DNA of 64,000 bases from Pectobacterium cacticida (GCF_036885195.1 NZ_CP133656.1:3968001-4032000); one strand, 5' to 3'; positions 9,227 through 18,281 are shown, counted from the stretch's first letter. Numbers and translations are program-made. Notes: a model not told the origin generated them from the letters alone.

Positions 9227-9236
9227 GATAATGATA
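9227..9236 (-). promoter_or_regulatory. Partial Fur-box-like site upstream of the tonB-like gene
   Basis: The decamer GATAATGATA matches the left half of the 19-bp Fur consensus exactly and lies in the gap between the fecR-like gene and the tonB-like gene. The right half is not conserved, so binding is uncertain. A TTGACT hexamer at 9270-9275 could be a -35 element, but no good -10 follows it. Confidence 0.3.
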
Positions 9237-9317
9237 GGTCACTTGTCTATGAGGATCGGGCAGGAAAAAAGTCAAAACGGCATAAATAGTAGTGTTATTG
9301 GTTTTTAACAGGATATT

Positions 9318-10310
9318 TTATCGCGCAGCAATCTGAACCCAGTAGCGAGAAAAATAACGTACTTGCACAGGAAGCGCCTCTACGAGCGCAGCTAAAATAT
9401 TATCGGTATCCGACAGCGGGAAAACGCCGGAAAATCGCAGGTTTGCAACCTCCGACTGACAATGAATCACGCCATGACGATAGCGGCTCAGTTCATTAAC
9501 AAAATCCGCCAAACGTTGATTATCTGCCAGCAGTTGCCCTTTCACCCACGCGGGCTCAGCCTGCACCGTTGCCACCTGACCACAGCGTTGCGCGGTAAAT
9601 AGCGCTGTTTGCCCCCGTTTTACCACGCGATCATCCTTATCGGCCAACTGCGGATACAGCCTTACTGCGCCGTCATATACCGCGACCTGAGTATGGTCAT
9701 CCTCTACGCGTAGGCTGAAACGCGTGCCTAGCGCCTCAACCTTTCCTTGCGGCGTTATGACCATAAAGGGACGTGGATGCTTTGTCGCTTTCTCTGCCTG
9801 ACCGGTTTCGATCAGCACTTCACCGCGAATCAACGCAAGCTGACGTAGATCATCGCCATAGGCCACGTTCAGTGCCGTTTGGGTATTTAGTAGCAACAAC
9901 GTGCCATCGTTTAGCGCCACTTGCCGCTGTTCACCCACTTGCGTGTGATAATCCGCCGTCAATGACTGCCAGAGATCGGTGCGCGCGCCAGCCACGCCAG
10001 CGCCTCCGACCACACAGAGAACAGCGAGTGCCTTGAGCACGCTACGGCGCGGTATGTTGTCATTAAGCGTCGAGAGGCTCTGGTGCGCTGCTCGCGCGTT
10101 CAATTTCCCTAAATTGGCGCACACAGATTCGATGTGCTGCCACGCCTGTTCGTTATCTGTCGAAGATTCCCGCCAACACAGCCACTCGCGGCGATCCTGT
10201 TCCGTCACGTTGTCAGACATTAACTGGGTCAGCCAGGCTACCGCTTCACGCGCGCTATCTGGCTGAATCGACTGCCCCTGCCTGTCACGATAAAAAGTGC
10301 GCTCGTTCAT
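9318..10310 (-). CDS. FecR/HasS-like anti-sigma factor
   Basis: FecR-family regulator of 330 residues that binds the ECF sigma factor in the cytoplasm and senses the occupied outer-membrane receptor in the periplasm. The N-terminal FecR_N/DUF4880 region is visible (AREAVAWLTQLMSDNVTEQD, about residues 20-39). A single membrane segment follows near residues 91-110, then a FecR domain with VITPQGKVEALGTRFSLRVED. A twin-arginine motif (RRSVLKA, residues 88-94) immediately precedes the hydrophobic stretch, as in E. coli FecR. The ATG overlaps the sigma-factor stop (ATGA), which decides the start and indicates coupled synthesis. Confidence 0.88.
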   Translation of the reverse strand: MNERTFYRDRQGQSIQPDSAREAVAWLTQLMSDNVTEQDRREWLCWRESSTDNEQAWQHIESVCANLGKLNARAAHQSLSTLNDNIPRRSVLKALAVLCVVGGAGVAGARTDLWQSLTADYHTQVGEQRQVALNDGTLLLLNTQTALNVAYGDDLRQLALIRGEVLIETGQAEKATKHPRPFMVITPQGKVEALGTRFSLRVEDDHTQVAVYDGAVRLYPQLADKDDRVVKRGQTALFTAQRCGQVATVQAEPAWVKGQLLADNQRLADFVNELSRYRHGVIHCQSEVANLRFSGVFPLSDTDNILAALVEALPVQVRYFSRYWVQIAAR

Positions 10311-10819
10311 AGCGGCAGCGCAAAGAAACATTGGAGGTTGGCGCGTTGCAAATACTGTTTCACCGAACTGCTGGAAACGCGTAAACGTTCAGCAATATCG
10401 CTGTAGCGCATACCGTGCAAATGCGCGAGCAGGAAGGCTTCTCTAACCGGTGCGGGCAGGCCGTCCAGCGCGGCATCAAGCTGTTCAAGAATTTCGAGGG
10501 TAAGCAGACGTGTTTCTGGGGAGGGCATGCAGGCATCAGGCTGTGCGCTCAGCACATCCAGATAAGCCTCTTCAATCTTTTTACGGCGGTAATGATTAGC
10601 GACCAAACGGCGCGCCACGGTAGCCAGAAACGGACGCGGCTGGCGAATCGTGAGTAGTTGCGGATTCATCAACACGTTAAGGAAGGTATCCTGCGCCAAA
10701 TCCTCTGCGTGCTGAGGGCAGCCCAGTTTATGGCGTAGCCAATTATACAGCCAGCGGTGATGCTCGAAATAGAGTTGCTGGGCAAAGTCATTCACGCTGG
10801 CCGTTGCTTTCCTCACCAT
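10307..10819 (-). CDS. ECF sigma factor of the FecI/HasI type
   Basis: Extracytoplasmic-function sigma-70-family factor of about 170 residues. Region 2 is seen in FEHHRWLYNWLRHKLGCPQHAEDLAQDTFL, and region 4 in PAPVREAFLLAHLHGMRYSDIAERLRVSSSSVKQYLQRA. It should direct RNA polymerase to the receptor gene when the receptor signals through the FecR-like partner. A GTG one codon earlier is also in frame, but the ATG has the better distance to a GGGG ribosome-binding site. Its promoter carries a Fur box, so it is expected to be made under iron starvation. Confidence 0.88.
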   Translation of the reverse strand: MVRKATASVNDFAQQLYFEHHRWLYNWLRHKLGCPQHAEDLAQDTFLNVLMNPQLLTIRQPRPFLATVARRLVANHYRRKKIEEAYLDVLSAQPDACMPSPETRLLTLEILEQLDAALDGLPAPVREAFLLAHLHGMRYSDIAERLRVSSSSVKQYLQRANLQCFFALPL

Positions 10820-10850
10820 CACACTTTACCCCAGAGCACCCGCTAAACAT

Positions 10851-10870
10851 AAGAATGATAATCGTTCTTA
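10851..10870 (-). promoter_or_regulatory. Fur box on the ECF sigma-factor promoter
   Basis: AAGAATGATAATCGTTCTTA is a near-perfect inverted repeat that matches the Fur consensus core GATAAT. It overlaps the downstream edge of the predicted -10 element and the expected transcription start of the sigma-factor gene, the classic position for Fur repression by Fe(II)-Fur. Confidence 0.8.
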
Positions 10871-10897
10871 TTTATGTTTTTTCCCTCTGACTGTCAA
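10869..10897 (-). promoter_or_regulatory. Sigma-70 promoter of the ECF sigma-factor gene
   Basis: TTGACA (-35) and TAAATA (-10) are separated by exactly 17 bp on the minus strand, reading into the sigma-factor gene. The Fur box overlaps the -10 and start region. Confidence 0.75.
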
Positions 10898-10961
10898 GTT
10901 CTGAAATGGAAATTATTCAAATTTGCTGAATTTACATTACGCTTGTGTAACATCATCAGGC

Positions 10962-10984
10962 TCACGGGGGGACGCCCCCCGTGA
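10962..10984 (-). terminator. GC-rich hairpin just after the receptor gene
   Basis: A perfect 10-bp stem (TCACGGGGGG / CCCCCCGTGA) with a 3-base loop lies 8 bases past the receptor stop codon. It lacks a T-run downstream, so it may be a leaky terminator or an mRNA 3'-end stabiliser that separates receptor expression from the sigma-factor promoter. Confidence 0.6.
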
Positions 10985-10991
10985 ACGACCA

Positions 10992-13526
10992 TCAAAAACG
11001 TTGCAACACACTGATTTTTACATTACGCCCCACACCGGATACAGATTCGCCCAGATACGGGTGATAATCGGTGTTCAGCAGGTTATCGACCGTCACCCGT
11101 GCCTCAAAGCCTTTTATCGACTGTGGTTGCCAACTGGCGAATAGACCATGCAACACATAGCCTTTCGTTTTCGGCAACGCCCAACCTGACGCTTTCGGGT
11201 CGCCATCAGTTGGCGACCTATCCTGCTTGCGTACAAAGTCGCCCGTCCAACCTACCGCCATATCCAGACGCGGAATTTTGGTGCCCAGCGTCGCGTGCGC
11301 CGTGGTTGGCGGGATGTCAGCTAGCCAGGTTTTATTGCCCCACGGGTCACGCGGCGATGCATCGCGTTCGCCCCGCATTGAGGAGAATGACAGGCTGCCA
11401 AACAGCCAACGGCTGTCATAGAAAGATTCGATTTCAACCCCTTCGATTGTATATCCCGGCAGGTTGCGATAAACCGACAACGGCCCGGCGCAGGATGAAT
11501 TGCTGCCCGTTTGGGAAGATGCCTTGCAATAAACCCCCGTGCGTTTGAAGATTTCATTTTTGCCACGGTTGCGGAACAGCGTGGTGCGGATTTGCAGGCT
11601 ATCGTCTTCCAGCATCAGCTGATTGAAATCCAGGATAGCGCCCAGACGCACCCCTTTGATGCTTTCCACTTGCAGATCTCGACTGGTTCCCGGCACGCTT
11701 GACGTAGCGGACTGCACTTCATATTGTTCATCGACGACCGGCGCGCGCCAGGTTCGGCTAACATCGGCAAACAGTGACAGATTCTCCGTCGCCTTCCATA
11801 ACGCGCCAATGCGCGGCGACCAGCCGGTGTAGGTCACACTGCGGTAGTCATGCCCTGCCGCCGGGTTGCTACTGTTATAACGCGGGGCGATGTTGGGTTG
11901 CGCCGAATTAGTTACGTGGTCATAACGCACGCCCGGCGTAATCGTCACGCTGCCGAGCGTCATGGCATCCTGCACATAAAAGCTACGCGTTTCCTGATCG
12001 CCCGATGGCATATAGTAAGGTTGGAAATAACCATAATGGTATTCGGCGTTGGTACGTTCTCTTGGGTAATACATGAGCGTATTACGCTTATGCTGGTGCC
12101 AGCGCATCCCCACCAGCAATTTATGATCGAGCGGGCCGGTAGTGAATTGGCTTTCATTACTGATTTCCGCCAACCGATCTTTATAGCTAATCCAACTTTC
12201 GTTACCCAGCGTTCCCAAATAGCTGCTTTGAGATGCCAAATCAGAACGGCGGTCATGCTGTTCGGTCTTTGAAGTGGCGAACGAGGCCGTCAGGTTCAGC
12301 CAGGGTTGATCTTGCGGCGCGATATTCCATTTCAACGAGTAATTCTTATCCACCTGATCACGATAAACCAGCTTACGTCGCCACGCCTCTTCCCAGCCGT
12401 AGCGGTCTACATCACTTTGTGACGGCGCGGTCATATCGTCGCGTTTAGCGGCAAACGGCTGCCAGCCGTTGGATTCGGAACGCATGGCGGAGAGCGTCAA
12501 CATCTGCTCATCCGTTAAATAGACGTTAGTCTTTAATAGGTAAGACGCCATATCACTGGTTGAGTAGGCAAAGCGCGTGCCGTCAGGGCGTTCAATGTTG
12601 TCACCATCGCGTTTACTCATGTAGAGCAGCCCGTCAGCCATCCCGCCTTCAGTACGCCCATACAACGCACCGCTGTAGACATTTTGCCGATCGTTGGTGT
12701 GATAACTGTACTTTGCCATACCGCCGAAATTTTCACCCGGCAGCAGCAAATCACTCGCGTCTTTGGTTTCCACCTGAATAGTCCCGCCGAAACCGCCGTT
12801 GCCGCTGCGAATATCATGCGGCCCTTTATCAACATCTATACGTTTGATTAGCTCAGGTTCGATAAACACCGAGCCCTGGCGGTATTTCTCAAAACCTTTG
12901 GGCGCGCCGTCCAGCACGACGTTGACATCTTCCATATCGCCCATCCCCCAGATGTTCAGGCTTTGACCGCCAGGACGCGGCGATCCCGCCATCGCCACGC
13001 CGGGCAGTTTATCAAGCAGTCCGGCGATATTGTCCGCCTGTACGCGATCGATATCGCGCTGACGCAACACGGAACGCCCCGCTGCGGCGCTGTCTGACGT
13101 GCCGCCGACCACCGAAAGCGTTGGGATCGTTAGGCTGCCGTCATTTCCTTCAGCGACTAACGTGGCTTCAAGCCGATAGCCCGTAGCCGTCGGTATCGCG
13201 CTGAGCCCCGTTCCCGCCAGTGCGGCGGCGAAGGCTCCCTGAACGGTATAGGTTCCTTGCACGTTAGCGCTGGTTTTATTCTGCGTTTGATCGGGAGAAA
13301 AAGTGAGAATGACGTTGGCACGGCTGGCGATAGCCTGCAATGTGTTCCCTAGCGGCCCTGCGGGAATAGCAAAAGGTATTGTTGGTGCTGACGCCGCGCT
13401 CGCCATCTCCGCCGCCGACGTCATTCCCACCGTTCCAAGACTTAAGCCCACGCTAAGCGCCCAATGAACCGCTCGCGCGGCTGTCAAAACGGGCTTATGT
13501 ACGCTCTCATGCGTATTTATTGTCAT
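10992..13526 (-). CDS. HasR-like TonB-dependent haem/haemophore receptor with signalling domain
   Basis: Outer-membrane TonB-dependent receptor of 844 residues. After a signal peptide comes a secretin/TonB N-terminal (STN) signalling domain (FAIPAGPLGNTLQAIASRAN onward), then a TonB-box-like TLSVVGG. The plug domain follows (GPHDIRSGNGGFGGTIQVE) and a 22-strand-type barrel ends in Phe. The plug and barrel resemble the haem/haemoglobin/HasR receptor group, including a WRAPVVDEQYE version of the FRAP motif. The start is the ATG giving MTINTHESVHK, which has a GGGGGA ribosome-binding site; a longer reading frame upstream lacks one. Neighbouring sigma, anti-sigma and TonB genes fit a transcription-activating receptor. 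No hasA, hasD or hasE is adjacent. The exact ligand is not shown by sequence. Confidence 0.85.
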   Translation of the reverse strand: MTINTHESVHKPVLTAARAVHWALSVGLSLGTVGMTSAAEMASAASAPTIPFAIPAGPLGNTLQAIASRANVILTFSPDQTQNKTSANVQGTYTVQGAFAAALAGTGLSAIPTATGYRLEATLVAEGNDGSLTIPTLSVVGGTSDSAAAGRSVLRQRDIDRVQADNIAGLLDKLPGVAMAGSPRPGGQSLNIWGMGDMEDVNVVLDGAPKGFEKYRQGSVFIEPELIKRIDVDKGPHDIRSGNGGFGGTIQVETKDASDLLLPGENFGGMAKYSYHTNDRQNVYSGALYGRTEGGMADGLLYMSKRDGDNIERPDGTRFAYSTSDMASYLLKTNVYLTDEQMLTLSAMRSESNGWQPFAAKRDDMTAPSQSDVDRYGWEEAWRRKLVYRDQVDKNYSLKWNIAPQDQPWLNLTASFATSKTEQHDRRSDLASQSSYLGTLGNESWISYKDRLAEISNESQFTTGPLDHKLLVGMRWHQHKRNTLMYYPRERTNAEYHYGYFQPYYMPSGDQETRSFYVQDAMTLGSVTITPGVRYDHVTNSAQPNIAPRYNSSNPAAGHDYRSVTYTGWSPRIGALWKATENLSLFADVSRTWRAPVVDEQYEVQSATSSVPGTSRDLQVESIKGVRLGAILDFNQLMLEDDSLQIRTTLFRNRGKNEIFKRTGVYCKASSQTGSNSSCAGPLSVYRNLPGYTIEGVEIESFYDSRWLFGSLSFSSMRGERDASPRDPWGNKTWLADIPPTTAHATLGTKIPRLDMAVGWTGDFVRKQDRSPTDGDPKASGWALPKTKGYVLHGLFASWQPQSIKGFEARVTVDNLLNTDYHPYLGESVSGVGRNVKISVLQRF

Positions 13527-13778
13527 AAAGATTCCCCCAGAGGATTGAAAAAGGCACATCAGGGAGGTCACGCGAACAACAAAATCGGGCAGATGAATCG
13601 CTAAATTTTTTGACAAAACACAGGGGTGACGATGGAGATCATTCCTTTCGACCATTGATTTTCATGGCGCTTGACCTCATCTTATTAAAATCGATCCGCA
13701 ATCAATCTCCGCTTTGTCGGTTATTCATCGGCTCCGCCGCTCGGCGGCGCGTTCACCTACACTTATCAGGACGGCACC

Positions 13779-15821
13779 ATGACGAATCCATTACTGGCCC
13801 CATTTACCCTTCCCCCGTTCTCTCGCATCAAAACGGAAGATATCGTTCCGGCTGTGAAAGCGGCGCTGGATGATTGCCGCGAGACGGTAGAACGTGTGGT
13901 CGCGCAACAGGGGCCGTTTACCTGGGACAATCTGTGCCAACCGCTGGCAGACAGCGACGATAGACTTAGTCGCATCTTCTCGCCTATCGGCCACTTGAAC
14001 GCCGTGAAAAACAGCCCGGAATTGCGCAGCGCTTATGAACAGTGTCTGCCATTACTCTCCGAACACAACACCTGGGTAGGTCAACATGCCGGCCTGTATC
14101 AGGCTTACCGCAGCCTGCGTGACGGTGAGCATTACGCCGCGCTGAGCGTGGCACAGAAGAAATCCGTTGATAATGCGCTGCGCGACTTTGAACTGTCCGG
14201 TATCGGCCTATCGCAGGAAAAACAACAACGCTATGGGGAAATTTCCGCGCGTCTATCCGAGTTGGGATCGCAGTTCAGCAACAACGTGCTGGATGCCACC
14301 ATGGGCTGGAGCAAACTGATTACCGACGTCACCGAACTGGAAGGTATGCCGGAAAGCGCGCTGGCGGCGGCCAAAGCACAGGCCGAAGCCAAAGGGCAAG
14401 AAGGCTGGCTGTTGACGCTGGATATTCCGAGCTATCTGCCCGTTATGACGTACTGCGCGAATCAGGCGCTGCGCGAAGAAATGTATCGCGCCTACGGCAC
14501 ACGCGCCTCCGATCAGGGCCCGAACGCCGGCAAGTGGGACAACAGCGAGATCATGGCGGAAGCACTGGCACTGCGCCATGAGCTGGCACAGCTACTGGGC
14601 TTTGATAGCTATGCACACAAATCCCTGGCGACCAAAATGGCGGAAAACCCACAACAGGTTCTCGACTTCCTGACCGATTTGGCCAAACGCGCCCGCCCGC
14701 AGGCGCAAGAAGAACTTTCTCAACTCCGTGCCTTCGCTAAAGCACATTACGGCGTGGAGGAGTTGCAGCCTTGGGATATCACTTACTACAGCGAACTGCA
14801 GAAGCAACATCTGTACTCCATCAGTGATGAACAACTGCGCCCGTACTTCCCTGAGAACCGTGTGATCAACGGTCTGTTCGAAGTGGTTAACCGTATCTAT
14901 GGTATTACCGCTAAAGAGCGTAAAGACATTGATGTCTGGCATCCCGAGGTTCGCTTCTTCGACCTATTCGATGACAGTGGCGAGCTGCGTGGCAGTTTCT
15001 ACCTCGATTTGTATGCGCGCGAACATAAACGCGGCGGAGCCTGGATGGACGATTGCGTAGGAAAACTGCGCAAAGGGAACGGCGAATTGCAAAAACCGGT
15101 TGCCTATCTGGTGTGTAATTTCAACCGTCCCGTCAACGGGAAACCGGCCCTGTTCACCCATGATGAAGTCACAACGCTGTTCCACGAATTCGGTCATGGC
15201 CTACACCACATGCTGACCCAAATCGATACCGCTGGTGTCGCGGGCATCAATGGCGTGCCGTGGGATGCGGTCGAACTACCGAGCCAGTTTATGGAAAACT
15301 GGTGCTGGGAGCCTGAAGCGCTGGCCTTTATTTCCGGTCACTACGAAACTGGCGAACCATTACCGCAGGAACTGCTCAATAAGATGCTGGCGGCGAAGAA
15401 TTATCAGGCGGCGTTGTTCATTCTGCGCCAATTAGAGTTCGCGCTGTTCGATTTCCGTCTACATGCCGAGTTTGATCCGGCAAAAGGCGCTCAGATTCTG
15501 CCAACGCTGGCCGAAGTCAAAGCACAGGTGGCCGTGGTGCCAAGCCCTAGCTGGGGCCGCTTCCCGCACGCTTTCAGCCACATCTTCGCGGGCGGCTATG
15601 CCGCAGGTTACTACAGCTATCTGTGGGCCGACGTGCTGGCGGCCGATGCGTACTCCCGTTTTGAAGAAGAGGGCATCTTCAATCGTGAGACAGGTCAGTC
15701 ATTCCTGGATAACATCCTGACGCGTGGCGGTTCCGAAGCACCGATGGAACTGTTCAAACGGTTCCGTGGCCGCGAACCGCGGTTGGATGCCATGTTGGCG
15801 CATTACGGCATCAAAGGATGA
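13779..15821 (+). CDS. prlC: Oligopeptidase A PrlC
   Basis: Cytoplasmic zinc metallopeptidase of the M3 family (680 residues) that degrades short peptides, including cleaved signal peptides. The HExxH zinc motif is in TLFHEFGHGLHHML. AGGA precedes the ATG at a suitable distance. The stop overlaps the start of rsmJ (ATGA), the same prlC-rsmJ pairing as in E. coli. In E. coli the pair is heat-shock inducible; I did not identify a sigma-32 promoter here. Confidence 0.96.
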   Translation: MTNPLLAPFTLPPFSRIKTEDIVPAVKAALDDCRETVERVVAQQGPFTWDNLCQPLADSDDRLSRIFSPIGHLNAVKNSPELRSAYEQCLPLLSEHNTWVGQHAGLYQAYRSLRDGEHYAALSVAQKKSVDNALRDFELSGIGLSQEKQQRYGEISARLSELGSQFSNNVLDATMGWSKLITDVTELEGMPESALAAAKAQAEAKGQEGWLLTLDIPSYLPVMTYCANQALREEMYRAYGTRASDQGPNAGKWDNSEIMAEALALRHELAQLLGFDSYAHKSLATKMAENPQQVLDFLTDLAKRARPQAQEELSQLRAFAKAHYGVEELQPWDITYYSELQKQHLYSISDEQLRPYFPENRVINGLFEVVNRIYGITAKERKDIDVWHPEVRFFDLFDDSGELRGSFYLDLYAREHKRGGAWMDDCVGKLRKGNGELQKPVAYLVCNFNRPVNGKPALFTHDEVTTLFHEFGHGLHHMLTQIDTAGVAGINGVPWDAVELPSQFMENWCWEPEALAFISGHYETGEPLPQELLNKMLAAKNYQAALFILRQLEFALFDFRLHAEFDPAKGAQILPTLAEVKAQVAVVPSPSWGRFPHAFSHIFAGGYAAGYYSYLWADVLAADAYSRFEEEGIFNRETGQSFLDNILTRGGSEAPMELFKRFRGREPRLDAMLAHYGIKG

Positions 15822-16564
15822 GCATCTGCTTAATCGCAGAAGAAGGCGCCGATGAAAGCGCCTTATCTTTACTGGCCGCGCGCTGGGGATTGGTTTCCGA
15901 TCCCGCCGCGGTGATGGCGCTGGTGCTCACCGCGGAACGTCTGGAACTGCGTAAGCGAGACGAACCCAAACTCGGCGCTATCTGTGTTGATTTTGTTGCC
16001 GGGACAATGGCGCACCGCCGTCGCTTTGGCGGCGGACGCGGCGAGGCCGTCGCTAAAGCCGTCGGGATCAAAAAAACGTATCTACCGGATGTCGTGGATG
16101 CGACAGCCGGGTTAGGGCGCGATGCCTTTATATTGGCGGCATTAGGTTGCAAGGTACGGATGGTGGAGCGCAATCCGGTGGTGGCGGCATTATTAGACGA
16201 TGGGCTGCAACGCGGCTACCGGGACACAGAAATCGGCACGTGGTTACGGGAGCGGCTGGTTTTGTTGCACGCGTCAAGCGTGACCGCGCTGCGTGAGATT
16301 ACGCCGCCGCCAGATGTGGTTTATCTCGATCCCATGTTCCCACATAAGCAAAAGCGAGCGCTGGTAAAGAAAGAGATGCGGGTTTTTCAATCGCTGGTGG
16401 GCGCGGATGATGATGCCGACGCCTTGCTGGCACCCGCGCGCGCACTGGCGAAAAAACGTGTCGTGGTTAAACGCCCTGACTACGCACCGCCGCTGGCGGG
16501 CGTACCCGCCCAATCGATGTTAGCAACGAAGAACCACCGCTTCGATTTCTACCTTCCCCTCTGA
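15818..16564 (+). CDS. rsmJ: 16S rRNA (guanine1516-N2)-methyltransferase RsmJ
   Basis: SAM-dependent methyltransferase of 248 residues that makes m2G1516 in 16S rRNA. The SAM-binding motif is seen in VVDATAGLGRDAFILAALG, and the catalytic-type motif in DVVYLDPMFPHK. It is translationally coupled to prlC by a 4-base overlap. It is convergent with gdhA, with about 80 bp between them containing only imperfect inverted repeats. Confidence 0.95.
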   Translation: MSICLIAEEGADESALSLLAARWGLVSDPAAVMALVLTAERLELRKRDEPKLGAICVDFVAGTMAHRRRFGGGRGEAVAKAVGIKKTYLPDVVDATAGLGRDAFILAALGCKVRMVERNPVVAALLDDGLQRGYRDTEIGTWLRERLVLLHASSVTALREITPPPDVVYLDPMFPHKQKRALVKKEMRVFQSLVGADDDADALLAPARALAKKRVVVKRPDYAPPLAGVPAQSMLATKNHRFDFYLPL

Positions 16565-16647
16565 CGTAGTCACTCACGCAACTGATGCCCCTGCCGCCAT
16601 AGCGCGACAGGGATACCTCATACCGAGTGACGGGCTACAGGCGGAAA

Positions 16648-17991
16648 TTATACAACGCCTTGCGCCAGCATCGCGTCAGCCACTTTGACAAACCCCGCAA
16701 TATTGGCGCCGCGCACGTAGTGCGTCTGTTTGCCTTCACCGCCGTACTGCACGCAGGCATTGTGAATTTCTAGCATGATGTGGCGCAAACTTTCATCGAC
16801 CTTATCCGCCGCCCAACTTAAGCGGGCGGCATTTTGCGCCATTTCCAACCCAGATGTCGCCACGCCACCGGCGTTAGCCGCTTTCCCCGGTGCGAACAGC
16901 ACGCCCGCATCCAGAAACGCGTCAGTTGCCGGGATCGTGGTCGGCATATTGGCGCCTTCGGCCACCGCTTTGACTCCGTTAGCGATCAGCGTCTGCGCCG
17001 CGGGTAAATCCAGCTCATTCTGCGTGGCGCATGGCAGCGCGATATCTACCGGCACATCCCACGGTGTTTTACCCGCCAGGTAGGCGAGCTTTGCTTCACG
17101 CGCATAATCTTCCACACGGCCATAGCGTTGATTTTTAATCTCTTCCAGTAGCGCCAGTTTTTCCGGGGTAAACCCGCTTTCATCCACGACCGTACCGTTA
17201 GAATCGGACGCGGTGATCACCCGCGCGCCCAGCGCCATCGCTTTTTCAATCGCATATTGCGCCACATTACCCGAGCCGGACACCGCCACACGCATTCCTT
17301 CAAAGCCCAGACCGTGGCGCTTCAGCATCGCATCGGCGAAGTAAACCAGACCGTAGCCTGTCGCTTCCGGACGAATCAGGCTACCGCCAAACGACAGCCC
17401 TTTTCCGGTGAAGACGCAGGCAGTGTTATTCGTGAGTTTTTTCATCATCCCGGTCATGAAACCCACTTCGCGCCCGCCCACGCCAATGTCGCCCGCCGGA
17501 ACATCGGTATCCGCGCCCAGGTGACGATACAGCTCCGTCATTAGCGCCTGACAAAACCGCATGATTTCGCCCTGACTTTTCCCTTTCGGATCAAAGTCCG
17601 AGCCACCTTTGCCGCCGCCCATGGGGAGTGTCGTCAACGCATTTTTAAACGTCTGCTCAAACCCAAGGAACTTCAGTATCGACAGATTAACGGACGGATG
17701 GAAACGCATCCCGCCCTTATATGGCCCGATCGCGGAACTGAACTGGACACGCCAGGCGCGGTTCACCTGTACATGGCCTTTATCATCAGTCCACGCCACG
17801 CGGAACTGAATAGCGCGTTCAGGTTCGACCAATCGTTCCAGCAGGCTGTAATCCGCATAGTGGGGGTTTTGTTCTAAGAAAGGCCATAGAGTGGAAAAAA
17901 CTTCGTTTACGGCTTGCAGAAATTCGGGCTGATGCGGATCGCGTTGTTGAACCGCGTTAAGAAAACTCGCCAGGGATACGATTTGTGCCAT
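16648..17991 (-). CDS. gdhA: NADP-specific glutamate dehydrogenase GdhA
   Basis: Hexameric NADP-dependent glutamate dehydrogenase of 447 residues, converting 2-oxoglutarate and ammonia to glutamate. The catalytic segment LPMGGGKGGSDFDPKGKS is present, followed by the Rossmann motif VAVSGSGNVAQYA. It lies alone between rsmJ and uspA, a position not occupied by gdhA in E. coli. With glnALG elsewhere in the window it represents the low-affinity route of ammonia assimilation. The upstream region is AT-rich but I did not find a distinctive operator. Confidence 0.97.
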   Translation of the reverse strand: MAQIVSLASFLNAVQQRDPHQPEFLQAVNEVFSTLWPFLEQNPHYADYSLLERLVEPERAIQFRVAWTDDKGHVQVNRAWRVQFSSAIGPYKGGMRFHPSVNLSILKFLGFEQTFKNALTTLPMGGGKGGSDFDPKGKSQGEIMRFCQALMTELYRHLGADTDVPAGDIGVGGREVGFMTGMMKKLTNNTACVFTGKGLSFGGSLIRPEATGYGLVYFADAMLKRHGLGFEGMRVAVSGSGNVAQYAIEKAMALGARVITASDSNGTVVDESGFTPEKLALLEEIKNQRYGRVEDYAREAKLAYLAGKTPWDVPVDIALPCATQNELDLPAAQTLIANGVKAVAEGANMPTTIPATDAFLDAGVLFAPGKAANAGGVATSGLEMAQNAARLSWAADKVDESLRHIMLEIHNACVQYGGEGKQTHYVRGANIAGFVKVADAMLAQGVV

Positions 17992-18222
17992 GAACAGCTC
18001 CTGATTGAATGAACAAGCTCCCTTTTTGCTTCTTTATTTTTAGACACGCAAAAGCTTATGGGATAGGGAAAATGATGTTGTGTCCTTTGGACTATAACAT
18101 TGTCGCCGGGCATTTAAGCAAGCGTTTTATTTCTAGATAAACGTTATAATCCAATGAGATAGGAGTGGTTTTTTACGGAATTAAGAAGGAAATTCTGCCA
18201 TAAGTTTTTGTTATATAACAAA

Positions 18223-18246
18223 AGGCATCGCCTAAAAGCGATGCCT
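18223..18246 (-). terminator. Intrinsic terminator of uspA
   Basis: A 9-bp perfect stem (AGGCATCGC / GCGATGCCT) with a 6-base loop is followed in the uspA direction by TTTTGTTATA, a standard intrinsic terminator. Confidence 0.85.
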
Positions 18247-18281
18247 GCGTCATTGAAAAAAAATGCAAAAAAAACTAATTT

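Noticed and set aside
13527..13655. N-terminal extension of the receptor gene
   Set aside because: The extra 43 codons encode no signal peptide and lack a ribosome-binding site. The downstream ATG has GGGGGA before it and begins a plausible signal sequence.
13527..13680. FecI-type ECF promoter for the receptor gene
   Set aside because: A GGAAT and a CGTC occur upstream of the receptor gene, but only 9 bases apart, too close for an ECF promoter. I could not place the promoter.
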